Shown here piece by piece: positions 55,361 through 64,000 of a DNA stretch of 64,000 bases. The position numbers and the translations under genes were made by a program. Origin of the DNA: Phyllobacterium brassicacearum (GTDB lineage: Bacteria > Pseudomonadota > Alphaproteobacteria > Rhizobiales > Rhizobiaceae); assembly GCF_003010955.1 (NCBI RefSeq), contig NZ_PGGO01000001.1, positions 434,001 through 498,000 on the forward strand. Reading direction: 5' to 3'. Position 1 is the first letter of the stretch. The number at the start of each line of letters is the position of its first letter. A model generated the notes under the pieces. That model was not told the DNA's origin. It saw only the letters and a program-made list of their open reading frames with translations, and did no database searches.

Positions 55361-56191
55361 ATGAATTCTCCGTCACCGCCTGACCCACCGGACGTAAGGC
55401 CGCAGCGCGCCTCCGGTTCGGCGCGGCTTGCCGTCAAACCGGTCAACGGCCACACGCGGATTGCGACGCTCTACCAGGAAGGCTGCGCCAAGATCCGTTT
55501 GCCGGAAACCGATGATCGTTCGCTGGAAGCCGTGATGATCAATACGTCGGGCGGACTGACCGGCGGCGACGAGATGCAGTGGCAGTTCGATATTGCCGAC
55601 GATTGCACTGCGCAAATCACCACACAAGCCTGCGAGCGCATTTACAAAGCTTCGGCCGATGTCGCGCACGTGACAACGAAACTGACCGCAGGTGAGCGGG
55701 CGTCCCTCGCCTGGCTGCCGCAAGAAACCATCGTTTTCGAAGGATCCGCGCTGCAGCGGAGCTTGACCGTTGAGCTTGCGGGGACCAGCCGTGCCCTTAT
55801 CGTCGAGCCGATTGTCTTTGGCCGCAAGGCGATGGGCGAAGATGTCGAAAAGTGTATCCTTCGCGACCGCTGGCGCATCCAACGGAATGGTGTCCTGATC
55901 CACGCGGAAGACTTCTCTATTGGACCGGATGCCGCGTCCATGCTGGGGCGTCCCGCCCTGTTCGGGGGGATGCGAACGATGGCCACCGTTCTCCTGCTCG
56001 ACAATGATGCGGAGCGTCTCCTCGACGCGAGCAGAAAAATAATCGGGAAAAAAGGTGGTGCTTCCTTCTGGTCTGGCAAGCTTCTTGCGAGGCTCATCGA
56101 TGGTGATGCCTATTCGCTCAGAAAGCGACTGGTGCCACTGATCGAACTGATGAATGAAAAGGCAGGTGTGCCTAAAGTCTGGTCAATCTAG
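55361..56191 (+). CDS. ureD: Urease accessory protein UreD
   Basis: The protein has 276 residues. It carries the UreD pattern: MINTSGGLTGGDEMQWQFDI, AQITTQACERIYKAS and WLPQETIVFEGSAL. UreD, with UreF and UreG, delivers nickel to the urease apoprotein. It is the first gene of the operon, followed by ureA after 36 bases. Confidence 0.95.
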   Translation: MNSPSPPDPPDVRPQRASGSARLAVKPVNGHTRIATLYQEGCAKIRLPETDDRSLEAVMINTSGGLTGGDEMQWQFDIADDCTAQITTQACERIYKASADVAHVTTKLTAGERASLAWLPQETIVFEGSALQRSLTVELAGTSRALIVEPIVFGRKAMGEDVEKCILRDRWRIQRNGVLIHAEDFSIGPDAASMLGRPALFGGMRTMATVLLLDNDAERLLDASRKIIGKKGGASFWSGKLLARLIDGDAYSLRKRLVPLIELMNEKAGVPKVWSI

Positions 56192-56227
56192 GCACAATTT
56201 CATTCATCGACAGGCCAAGAGGAAAGA

Positions 56228-56530
56228 ATGAATCTGACACCACGCGAAAAAGATAAGCTGCTTATCTCCATGGCGGCCATGGTGGCACGCCGGCGCCTCG
56301 AGCGCGGGGTAAAGCTCAATCATCCGGAAGCGATTGCCTTGATCAGCGACTTCGTTGTCGAAGGTGCTCGCGATGGACGTTCCGTCGCCGATCTGATGGA
56401 AGCGGGCGCGCACATCATCAACCGCGACCAGGTGATGGAGGGCATCCCGGAAATGATCCACGATATCCAGGTCGAGGCGACATTTCCTGACGGAACCAAA
56501 CTCGTCACCGTTCACGAACCGATCCGCTAA
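56228..56530 (+). CDS. ureA: Urease gamma subunit
   Basis: The protein has 100 residues, the exact usual size. It starts [20 protein letters not shown] and holds [21 protein letters not shown]. It is the smallest structural subunit of the (alpha-beta-gamma)3 urease. GAGGAAAGA precedes the start. Confidence 0.97.
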   Translation: MNLTPREKDKLLISMAAMVARRRLERGVKLNHPEAIALISDFVVEGARDGRSVADLMEAGAHIINRDQVMEGIPEMIHDIQVEATFPDGTKLVTVHEPIR

Positions 56531-56539
56531 GGAGGCCCC

Positions 56540-56845
56540 ATGATTCCCGGCGAAATCATCCCTGCCACAGGCGACATCGAGCTCAACACGGGCGCCAGCG
56601 ACATTACGCTGAAAGTGGCGAATACCGGCGACCGCCCGGTGCAGGTCGGCTCACATTATCATTTCTTCGAAGCCAATCCGGCGCTGGAGTTTGCGCGTGA
56701 ACAGGCGCGAGGAATGCGTCTCGATATTGCCTCTGGAACCGCAGTCCGGTTCGAGCCGGGACAGGAGCGCGACGTCGCACTCGTGCCACTCGGCGGGAAC
56801 CGGACTGTCTACGGGTTTCAGCAGAAGATCATGGGCAAGCTTTGA
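56540..56845 (+). CDS. ureB: Urease beta subunit
   Basis: The protein has 101 residues, ten bases after ureA with AAGGAGGCC upstream. Motifs are [34 protein letters not shown] and [16 protein letters not shown]. In related bacteria ureC follows directly; here about 650 bases and an opposite-strand gene intervene. Confidence 0.97.
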   Translation: MIPGEIIPATGDIELNTGASDITLKVANTGDRPVQVGSHYHFFEANPALEFAREQARGMRLDIASGTAVRFEPGQERDVALVPLGGNRTVYGFQQKIMGKL

Positions 56846-56940
56846 CCGATACGCTTGACTTCAAACCCACGACGAAAAGCGACCGGATAAGTGCCGATCG
56901 CAGCGCATGTGACAGAAACGCTTCGGAAAAGACTTACTGG

Positions 56941-57321
56941 TCAGCTTGGCTTCTTGGTGACCAGCGTCAACAGCCCCTTCGAATCGAGACTCGCGATGAC
57001 CACGGCGGACGAGGTCAGGCCTTTTTCCTTCAAGGCAGCGGACACTTCCGGCGATTTGTCAATCGAGGTGCGCAGCTTCTCAACGTCGGCATCGCTACGC
57101 TTGGCGATCGCTTCATTGACCTGATTTTTGGTGGCTTCAGGCAGTTCATTGATATCCACGATGTTGATCGTGGTAATCTGCGCCGCGCCCGATTGGCCGG
57201 TCTCACTCTTGGCGGCGGGCTGTTGGGCACTGGGAGCCTGCGGCGCGGCGGACTGCGCATAGGCAACCGAAGTCGCCAGCGGGAATGCCGCACAGAGCGC
57301 GAGGACTATCATCTTTCGCAT
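56941..57321 (-). CDS. Secreted protein on the opposite strand inside the urease operon
   Basis: The protein has 126 residues from the ATG at 57321, with AAGGAAC upstream. A signal peptide ends near SVAYAQ. The mature part has an Ala/Pro/Gln-rich stretch, then VDINELPEATKNQVNEAIAKR and TSSAVVIASLDSKGLLTLVTKK. I do not recognise a family. It lies between ureB and ureC and is read against them, so an operon transcript would carry its antisense. The role is unknown; it is probably periplasmic. Confidence 0.7.
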   Translation of the reverse strand: MRKMIVLALCAAFPLATSVAYAQSAAPQAPSAQQPAAKSETGQSGAAQITTINIVDINELPEATKNQVNEAIAKRSDADVEKLRTSIDKSPEVSAALKEKGLTSSAVVIASLDSKGLLTLVTKKPS

Positions 57322-57496
57322 CGTTGTTCCTTTCACGTGATTGGCGAACGATCATCTACTGATGACGCGCGCACTCCACATGCCAAATTCGATCTGAAGC
57401 GGTCAGCGATCGGGTTTTTCCAAGGCAATATTCCGGCGGAATTGTGGCAATCGCCGCTGCCCGCCCCTGTTACCATTCACACAAGAGGGAGATCCC

Positions 57497-59209
57497 ATGC
57501 CCGCTAAAATTACCCGCTCCGCCTATGCGCGCATGTTCGGCCCGACGACTGGTGACAAGGTGCGCCTGGCCGATACCGAACTCTTCATTGAGATTGAGCG
57601 GGATTTCACCGTCTACGGCGAAGAGGTGAAATTCGGCGGGGGCAAGGTCATACGCGACGGCATGGGCCAGAGCCAGATTGCGCGCGCAGACGGAGCCGTC
57701 GATACGGTCATCACCAACGCGGTTGTCGTCGATCATACCGGCATCTACAAGGCCGATGTGGGCTTGAAGGACGGGCTGATTATCGCCATCGGCAAGGCCG
57801 GCAACCCCGATACGCAAACCGGCGTTTCGATTATAATCGGCCCCGGTACGGAGATCATTGCCGGCGAAGGCAAGATCCTCACGGCCGGCGGCATGGACGC
57901 GCATATCCATTTCATCTGCCCGCAGCAGGTCGAGGAGGCGCTGATGTCGGGCGTCACGACCATGTTCGGCGGCGGTACGGGCCCGGCGCATGGAACTCTC
58001 GCGACGACCTGCACGCCTGGCCCGTGGCACATTGGGCGGATGATCCAATCCTTCGATGCCATTGCGATGAATATCGGTCTCTCCGGCAAGGGTAACGCTT
58101 CCCAGCCGAAAGCGCTTGAGGAAATGATCCTTGGCGGCGCTTGCTCGCTGAAGCTGCATGAGGACTGGGGCACGACACCGGCGGCGATCGATAATTGCCT
58201 CAACGTCGCGGACGAGTATGACGTGCAAGTGATGATCCACACGGACACGCTGAACGAAAGCGGCTTTGTCGAGGATACGGTCAGCGCCTTCAAGGGGCGC
58301 ACAATCCACGCGTTTCACACGGAAGGTGCTGGCGGCGGCCATGCCCCTGACATCATCAAGATCTGCGGTCTGTCGAACGTCATTCCCTCTTCAACCAATC
58401 CGACGCGTCCCTACACGAAGAACACCATTGACGAGCATCTCGACATGCTGATGGTTTGCCATCACCTTTCGTCGTCGATCCCGGAGGATGTCGCCTTTGC
58501 CGAGAGCCGTATCCGCAAGGAAACCATCGCGGCCGAGGATATCCTGCACGACATCGGTGCCTTTTCGATCATCTCCTCCGACAGTCAAGCGATGGGGCGG
58601 GTGGGCGAAGTGCTGATCCGCACGTGGCAGACTGCCGACAAGATGAAGCGCCAGCGCGGGAGCCTGCCACAGGAAACCGGCGACAACGACAATTTCCGGG
58701 TTAAGCGCTACATCGCCAAGTACACGATCAACCCGGCAATTGCACAGGGCGTTTCGCGGCATGTCGGTTCGGTCGAGGTCGACAAACGCGCCGATCTTGT
58801 TCTGTGGAACCCGGCCTTCTTCGGCGTCAAGCCTGACATGGTCCTGCTTGGCGGGTCGATTGTTGCCGCACCGATGGGCGACCCCAATGCTTCGATCCCG
58901 ACGCCGCAGCCGGTTCATTACCGCTATATGTTCGGCGGTTTCGGCAAGAATATCGCCAATTCGTCGGTGACCTTTGTCAGCAAAGCCGCAGCTGAGACCG
59001 GGCTGCGCCAGTCGCTCGGCGTCGACAAGCAATTGATCGGCGTCGAAAACACCCGCAGCGGTATTTCCAAAGCTTCAATGATCCACAATGATGCGACGCC
59101 GCATGTCGAAGTGGATCCGGAGACCTATGAGGTACGAGCCGATGGCGAACTTCTCACCTGCGAGCCGGCAACCGTGCTGCCAATGGCGCAGCGCTATTTC
59201 CTGTTCTGA
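57497..59209 (+). CDS. ureC: Urease alpha subunit
   Basis: The protein has 570 residues. It holds the nickel site: [11 protein letters not shown] for two His, the carbamylated Lys219 in [13 protein letters not shown], and [11 protein letters not shown] and [12 protein letters not shown] for further ligands. The mobile flap Cys is in [11 protein letters not shown]. It hydrolyses urea to ammonia and carbamate in the cytoplasm. GAGGGAGAT precedes the start. Confidence 0.98.
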   Translation: MPAKITRSAYARMFGPTTGDKVRLADTELFIEIERDFTVYGEEVKFGGGKVIRDGMGQSQIARADGAVDTVITNAVVVDHTGIYKADVGLKDGLIIAIGKAGNPDTQTGVSIIIGPGTEIIAGEGKILTAGGMDAHIHFICPQQVEEALMSGVTTMFGGGTGPAHGTLATTCTPGPWHIGRMIQSFDAIAMNIGLSGKGNASQPKALEEMILGGACSLKLHEDWGTTPAAIDNCLNVADEYDVQVMIHTDTLNESGFVEDTVSAFKGRTIHAFHTEGAGGGHAPDIIKICGLSNVIPSSTNPTRPYTKNTIDEHLDMLMVCHHLSSSIPEDVAFAESRIRKETIAAEDILHDIGAFSIISSDSQAMGRVGEVLIRTWQTADKMKRQRGSLPQETGDNDNFRVKRYIAKYTINPAIAQGVSRHVGSVEVDKRADLVLWNPAFFGVKPDMVLLGGSIVAAPMGDPNASIPTPQPVHYRYMFGGFGKNIANSSVTFVSKAAAETGLRQSLGVDKQLIGVENTRSGISKASMIHNDATPHVEVDPETYEVRADGELLTCEPATVLPMAQRYFLF

Positions 59210-59220
59210 GAGAGGACACG

Positions 59221-59733
59221 ATGAAGGATCAATTCAGGCGGCTCGCCTATTATAACAAATGGGCCAACGGGCGGATCTATGCGGCAGCGGGGGCGCTCGA
59301 CCGCGAAGACTATTTTGCTGACCGGCGCGCATTCTTCAAATCCGTGCATGGCACGCTCAATCACATCATGGCAATCGACAAGCTGTGGTTCGGGCGTTTC
59401 ACGGGCAATCTCTACGCCATACCGTCCCTCGACGTCATTCTTCACGATAACTTTGAAGACCTTCATGCTTCACGCATTACCCTCGATGATCACATCGTCG
59501 ACGTGATCGAAGGCATGGACGAGGCATCACTCACGGGCATCCTTCGATGGATCACCACCGAAGGCGAACCCTATACATCGACTCTCGATCGCGCGCTGAC
59601 TCAGATTTTCAACCATCAGACGCATCATCGCGGGCAGGTGCATACGCTCCTGTCGCAATTGACCGGCGATGCACCGCCAATCGATTTCTTCCTGTGCATG
59701 AATCACGATTTCAAGGAGGAGGACTATAAATGA
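59221..59733 (+). CDS. DinB-family protein in the urease operon
   Basis: The protein has 170 residues, 11 bases after ureC. It is a four-helix DinB/YfiT-type fold with three His in the usual metal positions: [16 protein letters not shown] and [19 protein letters not shown]. Members include metal-dependent thiol transferases and proteins of unknown role. Its ATGA overlap with ureE means the two are translated together. A metal-binding helper role in nickel handling is an attractive guess without proof. Confidence 0.85.
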   Translation: MKDQFRRLAYYNKWANGRIYAAAGALDREDYFADRRAFFKSVHGTLNHIMAIDKLWFGRFTGNLYAIPSLDVILHDNFEDLHASRITLDDHIVDVIEGMDEASLTGILRWITTEGEPYTSTLDRALTQIFNHQTHHRGQVHTLLSQLTGDAPPIDFFLCMNHDFKEEDYK

Positions 59734-60245
59734 AGCGTGTGACGGACCATGCCCATGCCGGGGGCCACGCCGGGCGCTACCCCGTTCCCCCATTCGATCA
59801 CGTCGTACTGGCGCATGACGAACGGCATTTGCGCCGCAAAGTGCTGACCTTGTCCAAGGGCGAACAAGTTCTGGTCGATTTGCCCGAAGCCATCGCGTTT
59901 TGCCATGGCGACCTGCTCGTTCTCGAAGACGGGCGGACGGCGGAGATCATCGCAGCGGAAGAAGCGCTCTACGAGGTCACGCCACGCAACCGGCAGCATC
60001 TGACGGAATTGGCCTGGCACCTCGGCAACCGGCATCTGCCAGCGCAACTTGAAGAGCACCGGATCGTGATTCTCCGCGATCGCGTGATCAAGGCAATGCT
60101 GGAAGGACTTGGTGCCCAGGTTGCCGAGATCGTCGCGCCATTCCAGCCATTGCGTGGGGCCTATCACAGCGGTCATGGTCATTCCCATACGCATGATCAC
60201 CACGATCACGGCCATCAACACCACCATCATCATGCGCACGGCTGA
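59730..60245 (+). CDS. ureE: Urease accessory nickel chaperone UreE
   Basis: The protein has 171 residues. The N-terminal peptide-binding domain has [19 protein letters not shown] and [17 protein letters not shown]; the C-terminal metal domain has [15 protein letters not shown]. The tail is a His-rich sequence ending [10 protein letters not shown], which binds nickel. It feeds nickel to the UreDFG complex. Its ATG overlaps the dinB stop, and its end overlaps ureF by 14 bases. Confidence 0.95.
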   Translation: MKRVTDHAHAGGHAGRYPVPPFDHVVLAHDERHLRRKVLTLSKGEQVLVDLPEAIAFCHGDLLVLEDGRTAEIIAAEEALYEVTPRNRQHLTELAWHLGNRHLPAQLEEHRIVILRDRVIKAMLEGLGAQVAEIVAPFQPLRGAYHSGHGHSHTHDHHDHGHQHHHHHAHG

Positions 60246-60906
60246 CCCTGCCTCAAACACGGCGCTCTTGCGCCTGATGACATGGCTTTCTCCCGCCTTT
60301 CCAGTCGGGGCATTCTCCTATAGCCATGGGGTAGAACGGGCCGTGGATGAAGGGTTGATCCATGACAGGGCCTCGTTGCAGAACTGGCTGAGCGATCTCC
60401 TGAACTACGGCTCTGTGTGGAACGACGCCGTTCTTTTTGCGGCAAGCTGGCGCGAGGCGAACGCCGGCGCGGATGTCACAGACATTGCCATGCTCGGCGA
60501 AGCGATGGCGGGATCGAAAGAGCGGCATATGGAGACTATGCTGCAGGGCAACGCGTTCCTGCTGGCTATCGGGCATTGGGATGCCGAAAGCTCTGGCCCC
60601 TCAGGCGAGATCCCCTATCCTGTCGCGGTTGCTGCCGTCGCAGCCAGGAATGGCGTTGCGTTGGAGCCGGCCGTTGCGGCCTACCTGCATGCGGTGCTTT
60701 CCAATCTCATTCAGGCTGCGGTGCGATTGGTACCGCTCGGCCAAAGCCATGGCGTTGCCCTCATGGCAAACATGGAGAAGCCGATCCTGACGATCGCAGC
60801 GCGTGCCACCAGTTCGAGCCTGAATGATCTAGGTTCTGCGGCCATCATGTCCGACATCATGGCCATGCAACATGAAACACAATATTCGAGGGTATTTCGC
60901 TCATGA
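60232..60906 (+). CDS. ureF: Urease accessory protein UreF
   Basis: The protein has 224 residues from the ATG at 60232, inside the His-rich tail of ureE; the longer open frame is the shadow of ureE. Motifs are [20 protein letters not shown] and [18 protein letters not shown]. It bridges UreD and UreG in the nickel-loading complex. The ureG start overlaps its stop by four bases. Confidence 0.95.
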   Translation: MRTADPASNTALLRLMTWLSPAFPVGAFSYSHGVERAVDEGLIHDRASLQNWLSDLLNYGSVWNDAVLFAASWREANAGADVTDIAMLGEAMAGSKERHMETMLQGNAFLLAIGHWDAESSGPSGEIPYPVAVAAVAARNGVALEPAVAAYLHAVLSNLIQAAVRLVPLGQSHGVALMANMEKPILTIAARATSSSLNDLGSAAIMSDIMAMQHETQYSRVFRS

Positions 60907-61526
60907 TCTCGCAAAACGGACCACTTCGGGTTGGCATTGGCGGGCCGGTTGGCTCGGGCAAGACCACGGTCACCGAAATGTTGTGCAAGGCACTTCGGGA
61001 CCGCTACTCGGTCGCTGTGGTCACCAACGACATTTATACGAAGGAGGATGCGCTGATTCTCAACCGGCTCCAGGCCTTGCCGGAGGATCGCATCATGGGC
61101 GTGGAGACCGGTGGATGTCCGCATACTGCCATTCGCGAGGATGCGACGATCAACCTTCAGGCCATCGCCGAGATGAACAAGCGTCACCCCGATCTCGACA
61201 TCGTTTTCATCGAGTCGGGCGGCGACAATCTTGCTGCGACCTTCTCGCCAGATCTTGCTGACCTCACGATTTATGTGATTTCCGTGTGCCAGGGCGAAAA
61301 GATACCGCGTAAGGGTGGCCCGGGCATTACGCGATCAGACCTCCTCATCATCAACAAGAAGGATCTGGCGCCGTATGTTGGCGCGGATCTCGACGTGATG
61401 GACGCAGATACGAAGGCACAGCGCGGCGCCAAACCTTACGTCTTCACCGACATGCTGCGCCGGAAAGGCCTCGACGACGTTATTGCCTTCATCGAAGCCG
61501 CAGGTGGATTACGCCAGGCGGCTTGA
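60903..61526 (+). CDS. ureG: Urease accessory GTPase UreG
   Basis: The protein has 207 residues. The P-loop is [17 protein letters not shown], the nickel-binding CPH motif is in [16 protein letters not shown], and the guanine motif is [11 protein letters not shown]. Its GTP hydrolysis drives nickel insertion into urease. It is the last gene of the operon. It overlaps the convergent flavin oxidoreductase gene by 18 bases, so transcript ends must overlap. Confidence 0.97.
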   Translation: MISQNGPLRVGIGGPVGSGKTTVTEMLCKALRDRYSVAVVTNDIYTKEDALILNRLQALPEDRIMGVETGGCPHTAIREDATINLQAIAEMNKRHPDLDIVFIESGGDNLAATFSPDLADLTIYVISVCQGEKIPRKGGPGITRSDLLIINKKDLAPYVGADLDVMDADTKAQRGAKPYVFTDMLRRKGLDDVIAFIEAAGGLRQAA

Positions 61527-62522
61527 GGCCCCGGCCGGATTGATCATGACCTCAGCCAGAATCTCGTATGAGCGTATCCGTGCGTTGTGATCGAATATCT
61601 GTCCGGTCACCATGACTTCATCAGCGCCCGTGCGCTGGATAAAATCCTGAACGCCTGATTTCACCGTTTCCGGCGAACCGACCACGCTGCATGACAGTGC
61701 CTGACGCAAGATCGCCTTTGCGTGCAGATCAAGCGTGTCCTCATAGCCTTCGACAGGTGCCGGGAGCGGTCCCGGCTTGCCGGTGCGCAGATTGACGAAA
61801 GCCTGCTGCTGCGAGCTCTGCAATAGCCTCGCCTCCGCATCGGTTGCCGCCGCGAAAACGTTGAGCCCGAGCATGACATAGGGTTTGTTGAGGTACTCAG
61901 ATGGTTCGAAGCGTACGCGATAGATCTCGATGGCGCGTTCCATTTCAGCCGGGGCAAAATGCGACGCAAAAGCGTAGGGAAGACCAAGTGCAGCGGCAAG
62001 TTGCGCGCCAAACAGGCTCGACCCCAGAATCCACACCGGAACCTTGAGCCCAGCTCCAGGTACGGCGATGACACGCTGACCGGGTTCAGGCTCGCGGAAA
62101 TAGCCCATCAACTCGACCACGTCCTGCGGAAAGCCGTTGATGTCCTGATCGAGATTGCGGCGCAGCGCCTGGGCCGTGACCTGATCCGTGCCAGGCGCGC
62201 GGCCAACGCCGAGATCGATCCGGTCCGGATGCAACGATGCCAGTGTTCCAAATGCCTCCGCCACCATCAGAGGGGAGTGGTTGGGCAGCATGATGCCGCC
62301 CGCACCAACGCGGATCTTCGATGTACCGGCGGCGACATGAGCGATCACCACGGCGGTCGCCGCACTGGCGATCCCGCGCATACTATGATGCTCGGCAAGC
62401 CAGAGGCGGTTGTAGCCCAGGCGTTCGGCATTCTGTGCCAGATCCAGCGAATTGCGGAGGGATTGCGCGGCGTTGCTGCCAACAGCAATCGGTGAAAGGT
62501 CAAGAACGGATAAAGGGGTCAT
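61509..62522 (-). CDS. LLM-class (luciferase-like) flavin-dependent oxidoreductase
   Basis: The protein has 337 residues from the ATG at 62522; a start three codons earlier is possible. The bacterial-luciferase fold shows in [44 protein letters not shown] (split around the turn), and [11 protein letters not shown]. It resembles the MsnO8 group of LLM oxidoreductases, FMN-dependent enzymes of unknown substrate. It is a single gene convergent with ureG. Confidence 0.87.
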   Translation of the reverse strand: MTPLSVLDLSPIAVGSNAAQSLRNSLDLAQNAERLGYNRLWLAEHHSMRGIASAATAVVIAHVAAGTSKIRVGAGGIMLPNHSPLMVAEAFGTLASLHPDRIDLGVGRAPGTDQVTAQALRRNLDQDINGFPQDVVELMGYFREPEPGQRVIAVPGAGLKVPVWILGSSLFGAQLAAALGLPYAFASHFAPAEMERAIEIYRVRFEPSEYLNKPYVMLGLNVFAAATDAEARLLQSSQQQAFVNLRTGKPGPLPAPVEGYEDTLDLHAKAILRQALSCSVVGSPETVKSGVQDFIQRTGADEVMVTGQIFDHNARIRSYEILAEVMINPAGASSRLA

Positions 62523-62646
62523 TGGCCTCATATAGGCGAGCGCTTAACGCGCACAATGACAGCACACGATTTCATGATTCACAAAAATTGAAGCTCTGTT
62601 GAATGGGGAAAAATGTCCCGGCTATCTACGACCAGTATGACTGGAA

Positions 62647-62844
62647 CTACAGTGGGCGCGATGACTGCAAACGTAATTCGAGGCCCATGACCGCACGGGT
62701 TTCCTGCGACAATTGCTCGTCGGCTTCGCGTATCGCAGTTTCAATGAAATAGGCGATCAATTCAAAACCCTCATTATCGGCAACCGTGCACAGCTTCGAG
62801 AGTTCCGCTTTTAATAATTCCAGTGTTTTGGCCCTCTTTGTCAT
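62647..62844 (-). CDS. Small hypothetical protein (65 residues)
   Basis: From the ATG at 62844, with GGAGAGAAC upstream, it reads MTKRAKTLELLKAELSKLCTV, then an amphipathic helical body (EGFELIAYFIETAIREADEQL). It looks like the short rhizobial proteins of unknown role that follow this pattern. It has no signal peptide and is single-gene. Confidence 0.65.
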   Translation of the reverse strand: MTKRAKTLELLKAELSKLCTVADNEGFELIAYFIETAIREADEQLSQETRAVMGLELRLQSSRPL

Positions 62845-63181
62845 GCTGTTCTCTCCACCATCCCGTGAACCGCAGTCGTCAATACGCGCACAAAGTCTTC
62901 TCCATCAGCGAGCAGGCAATAGCCATACGACCAATGTGCTTATCAACAAATTCCGTGATGCTTTCGCTGAAAATTCTGTCAATGGTTAATTGTGCTTGCT
63001 GATAACAATAAGACTTTATATCTCACATTAATCTTAAAATATATGATTTGAAAACACCGTTTTTTGTTTCAGACATTTGTGAATACTCAATGAGAGTATC
63101 AAATTTAATTAAAACTTTACGAGAATATACATAAGCCGATGAATGCATTAATATATTTAATTCGGCCACCGAAAAATCATG
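62845..63181. other. AT-rich intergenic region, no gene seen
   Basis: These 337 bases are clearly more AT-rich than the rest of the window between 62990 and 63180. A small hairpin (ATACTC, AATGA, GAGTAT) lies at 63083-63099. No protein-like frame was found. It holds the promoter of the small gene to its left. Confidence 0.5.
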
Positions 63182-63541
63182 CTAAAAGCCTGAGAGTTGA
63201 ACTTTGGCTTTTCCGCATATTGCTGTTGATCCGGATTCTTCGGCCTTGTCGATAATCCCTGAAGCAAGATCAGATACGATTTCGACCGCAATGTCTTCCG
63301 GCAGCCCGGTCTCTTTCATGCCTGCCCTCATGGTAGCGTCACTGGCTTCGTCAGTGCCGCAGATGTAGGCTCTGGCCTCGAGCAAGGCTGCTCGTTCAAA
63401 CTTTTTATTGCTGATGTCGCTGATTTCTTCCGCTGCCGGCGCCTTGTCCTTGATACTGAAAGCGTTGGCGGACGGCATCAATGCAGCCGAGGCCAACAAT
63501 CCCGCTGCCAGAATGGGTATCGTGGAATTTGAGAAACGCAT
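63182..63541 (-). CDS. Small secreted protein of unknown function
   Basis: The protein has 119 residues with a clear signal peptide (LAAGLLASAALMPSANAF). The mature part has three or four helices and two cysteines (AYICGTDEAS and TAICGKAKVQ) that could form a disulfide. AAGGGGCAGG precedes the ATG. I do not recognise a family. It is probably periplasmic. Confidence 0.65.
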   Translation of the reverse strand: MRFSNSTIPILAAGLLASAALMPSANAFSIKDKAPAAEEISDISNKKFERAALLEARAYICGTDEASDATMRAGMKETGLPEDIAVEIVSDLASGIIDKAEESGSTAICGKAKVQLSGF

Positions 63542-63765
63542 GATCCTGCCCCTTCCATCACATCTTGAGACCGACGCTGACCGCGATTTGCCTCGTTTAC
63601 AGATAATTAACGGATGGGGGACTTTTCCGTTCCTGATGCATAGTCAATTGCCCGTGATTGGAGCGTGACGCTTCGATGACAGAAATTGCTGCATTGCACC
63701 AAACGCATTGCTGCTATGCAATATTGTCTGTATTAAATCAGGGCAGTTGAGTTATTCTCAAATCA

Positions 63766-63886
63766 GGAATTTTCGGCAGCGTCACCTCCTCCCGGCACTG
63801 TCGAAACGGACGGCCTCTTCTCCTCCCAGAAGGCCTTCCATAACCAACGAAACCCACCGCACCTCCTCCCGCGGTGGGTTTTGTTG
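63766..63886 (+). ncRNA. Alpha-r14 (NfeR1)-like trans-acting small RNA
   Basis: Three hairpins each expose an anti-Shine-Dalgarno CCTCCTCCC-type motif in the loop. Hairpin 1 pairs CGGCAG (63774-63779) with CTGTCG (63798-63803) and has CCTCCTCCC at 63785-63793. Hairpin 2 pairs GGCC/TTCT with AGAA/GGCC (63812-63835) and has TCTCCTCCC. Hairpin 3 pairs AACCCACCGC (63851-63860) with GCGGTGGGTT (63871-63880), has CCTCCTCCC at 63862-63870, and ends in a T-rich tail. This matches the three-loop layout of the alpha-r14/NfeR1 family, about 120 nt, as I know it. The exact 5' end is a guess from the usual length; no clear promoter was seen. Confidence 0.7.
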
Positions 63887-63962
63887 TTTCTGCCCCCCAC
63901 ACACGTCAAATTCATCGTCGTGGCCCCACTTTGTGCGCCAGAGAGCGAACGGCAGTCGACGC

Positions 63963-63996
63963 AAAAACGCCGCCTGCGATTGGATCGAAGGCGGCG
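63963..63996 (-). terminator. Rho-independent terminator for a minus-strand gene beyond the right edge
   Basis: CGCCGCCT (63968-63975) and AGGCGGCG (63989-63996) form an 8-bp stem; on the minus strand it is followed by TTTTT. It fits a gene transcribed leftward from outside the window. Confidence 0.7.
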
Positions 63997-64000
63997 CTGA

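Noticed and set aside
56842-57507. 221-codon plus-strand frame between ureB and ureC
   Set aside because: The minus-strand reading of the same bases has a signal peptide and a ribosome binding site, and the plus reading has neither and is Arg-rich.

Overview
The window reads as chromosomal backbone DNA from an alphaproteobacterium of the order Hyphomicrobiales (Rhizobiales), probably near Phyllobacterium, Mesorhizobium or Brucella. The evidence is a tRNA-His without G-1 and with U72/A73, a PdhS-type cell-cycle kinase behind a perfect CtrA box, a phasin behind PhaR-type boxes, an Entner-Doudoroff zwf-pgl-edd operon, a RamB-like regulator facing aceA, a urease operon, and an alpha-r14 (NfeR1)-like small RNA at the right end. 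No phage, transposon, integrase, CRISPR array or rRNA was seen. The genus is an inference.

Layout. 0-13 kb is accessory-like: a cut-off class V aminotransferase and a divergent LysR regulator, a small membrane protein, two divergent paralogous class III cyclases with TolB-like and TPR parts, an isochorismatase-family hydrolase facing a frameshifted GlxA/AraC regulator, a SulP transporter, a DUF1254 protein and an LprI-like protein. 13-20 kb holds tRNA-His, a phasin, a PdhS-like kinase, a flavodoxin-fold oxidoreductase and an AsmA protein. 20-25 kb has a glyoxalase remnant, a candidate small RNA and the polyamine importer potFGHI. 25-38 kb holds an EamA exporter, regulators, isocitrate lyase, puuA-puuB, a FabH-like synthase, two short-chain dehydrogenases and an aldehyde dehydrogenase. 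38-45 kb holds zwf-pgl-edd, a second GlxA-type regulator, folD and an orphan sarcosine oxidase beta subunit. 45.5-54.4 kb is a Wzx/Wzy-type polysaccharide cluster. 54.5-61.5 kb holds proC and ureD-A-B-C-dinB-E-F-G. The rest holds a luciferase-like oxidoreductase, two small proteins and the small RNA.

How the parts fit. PotFGHI would import putrescine or spermidine, and PuuA/PuuB would start gamma-glutamyl-putrescine breakdown. Isocitrate lyase serves growth on acetate or fatty acids, and the phasin coats polyhydroxybutyrate granules. FolD and the SoxB-like protein point to one-carbon metabolism from sarcosine. The urease operon carries all structural and accessory genes plus two unusual insertions: a secreted protein on the opposite strand and a DinB-family protein.

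Limits. All calls come from reading the sequence and from memory of protein families. No alignment or database search was run. Regulatory-site and small-RNA calls rest on motif matches and base pairing seen by eye.
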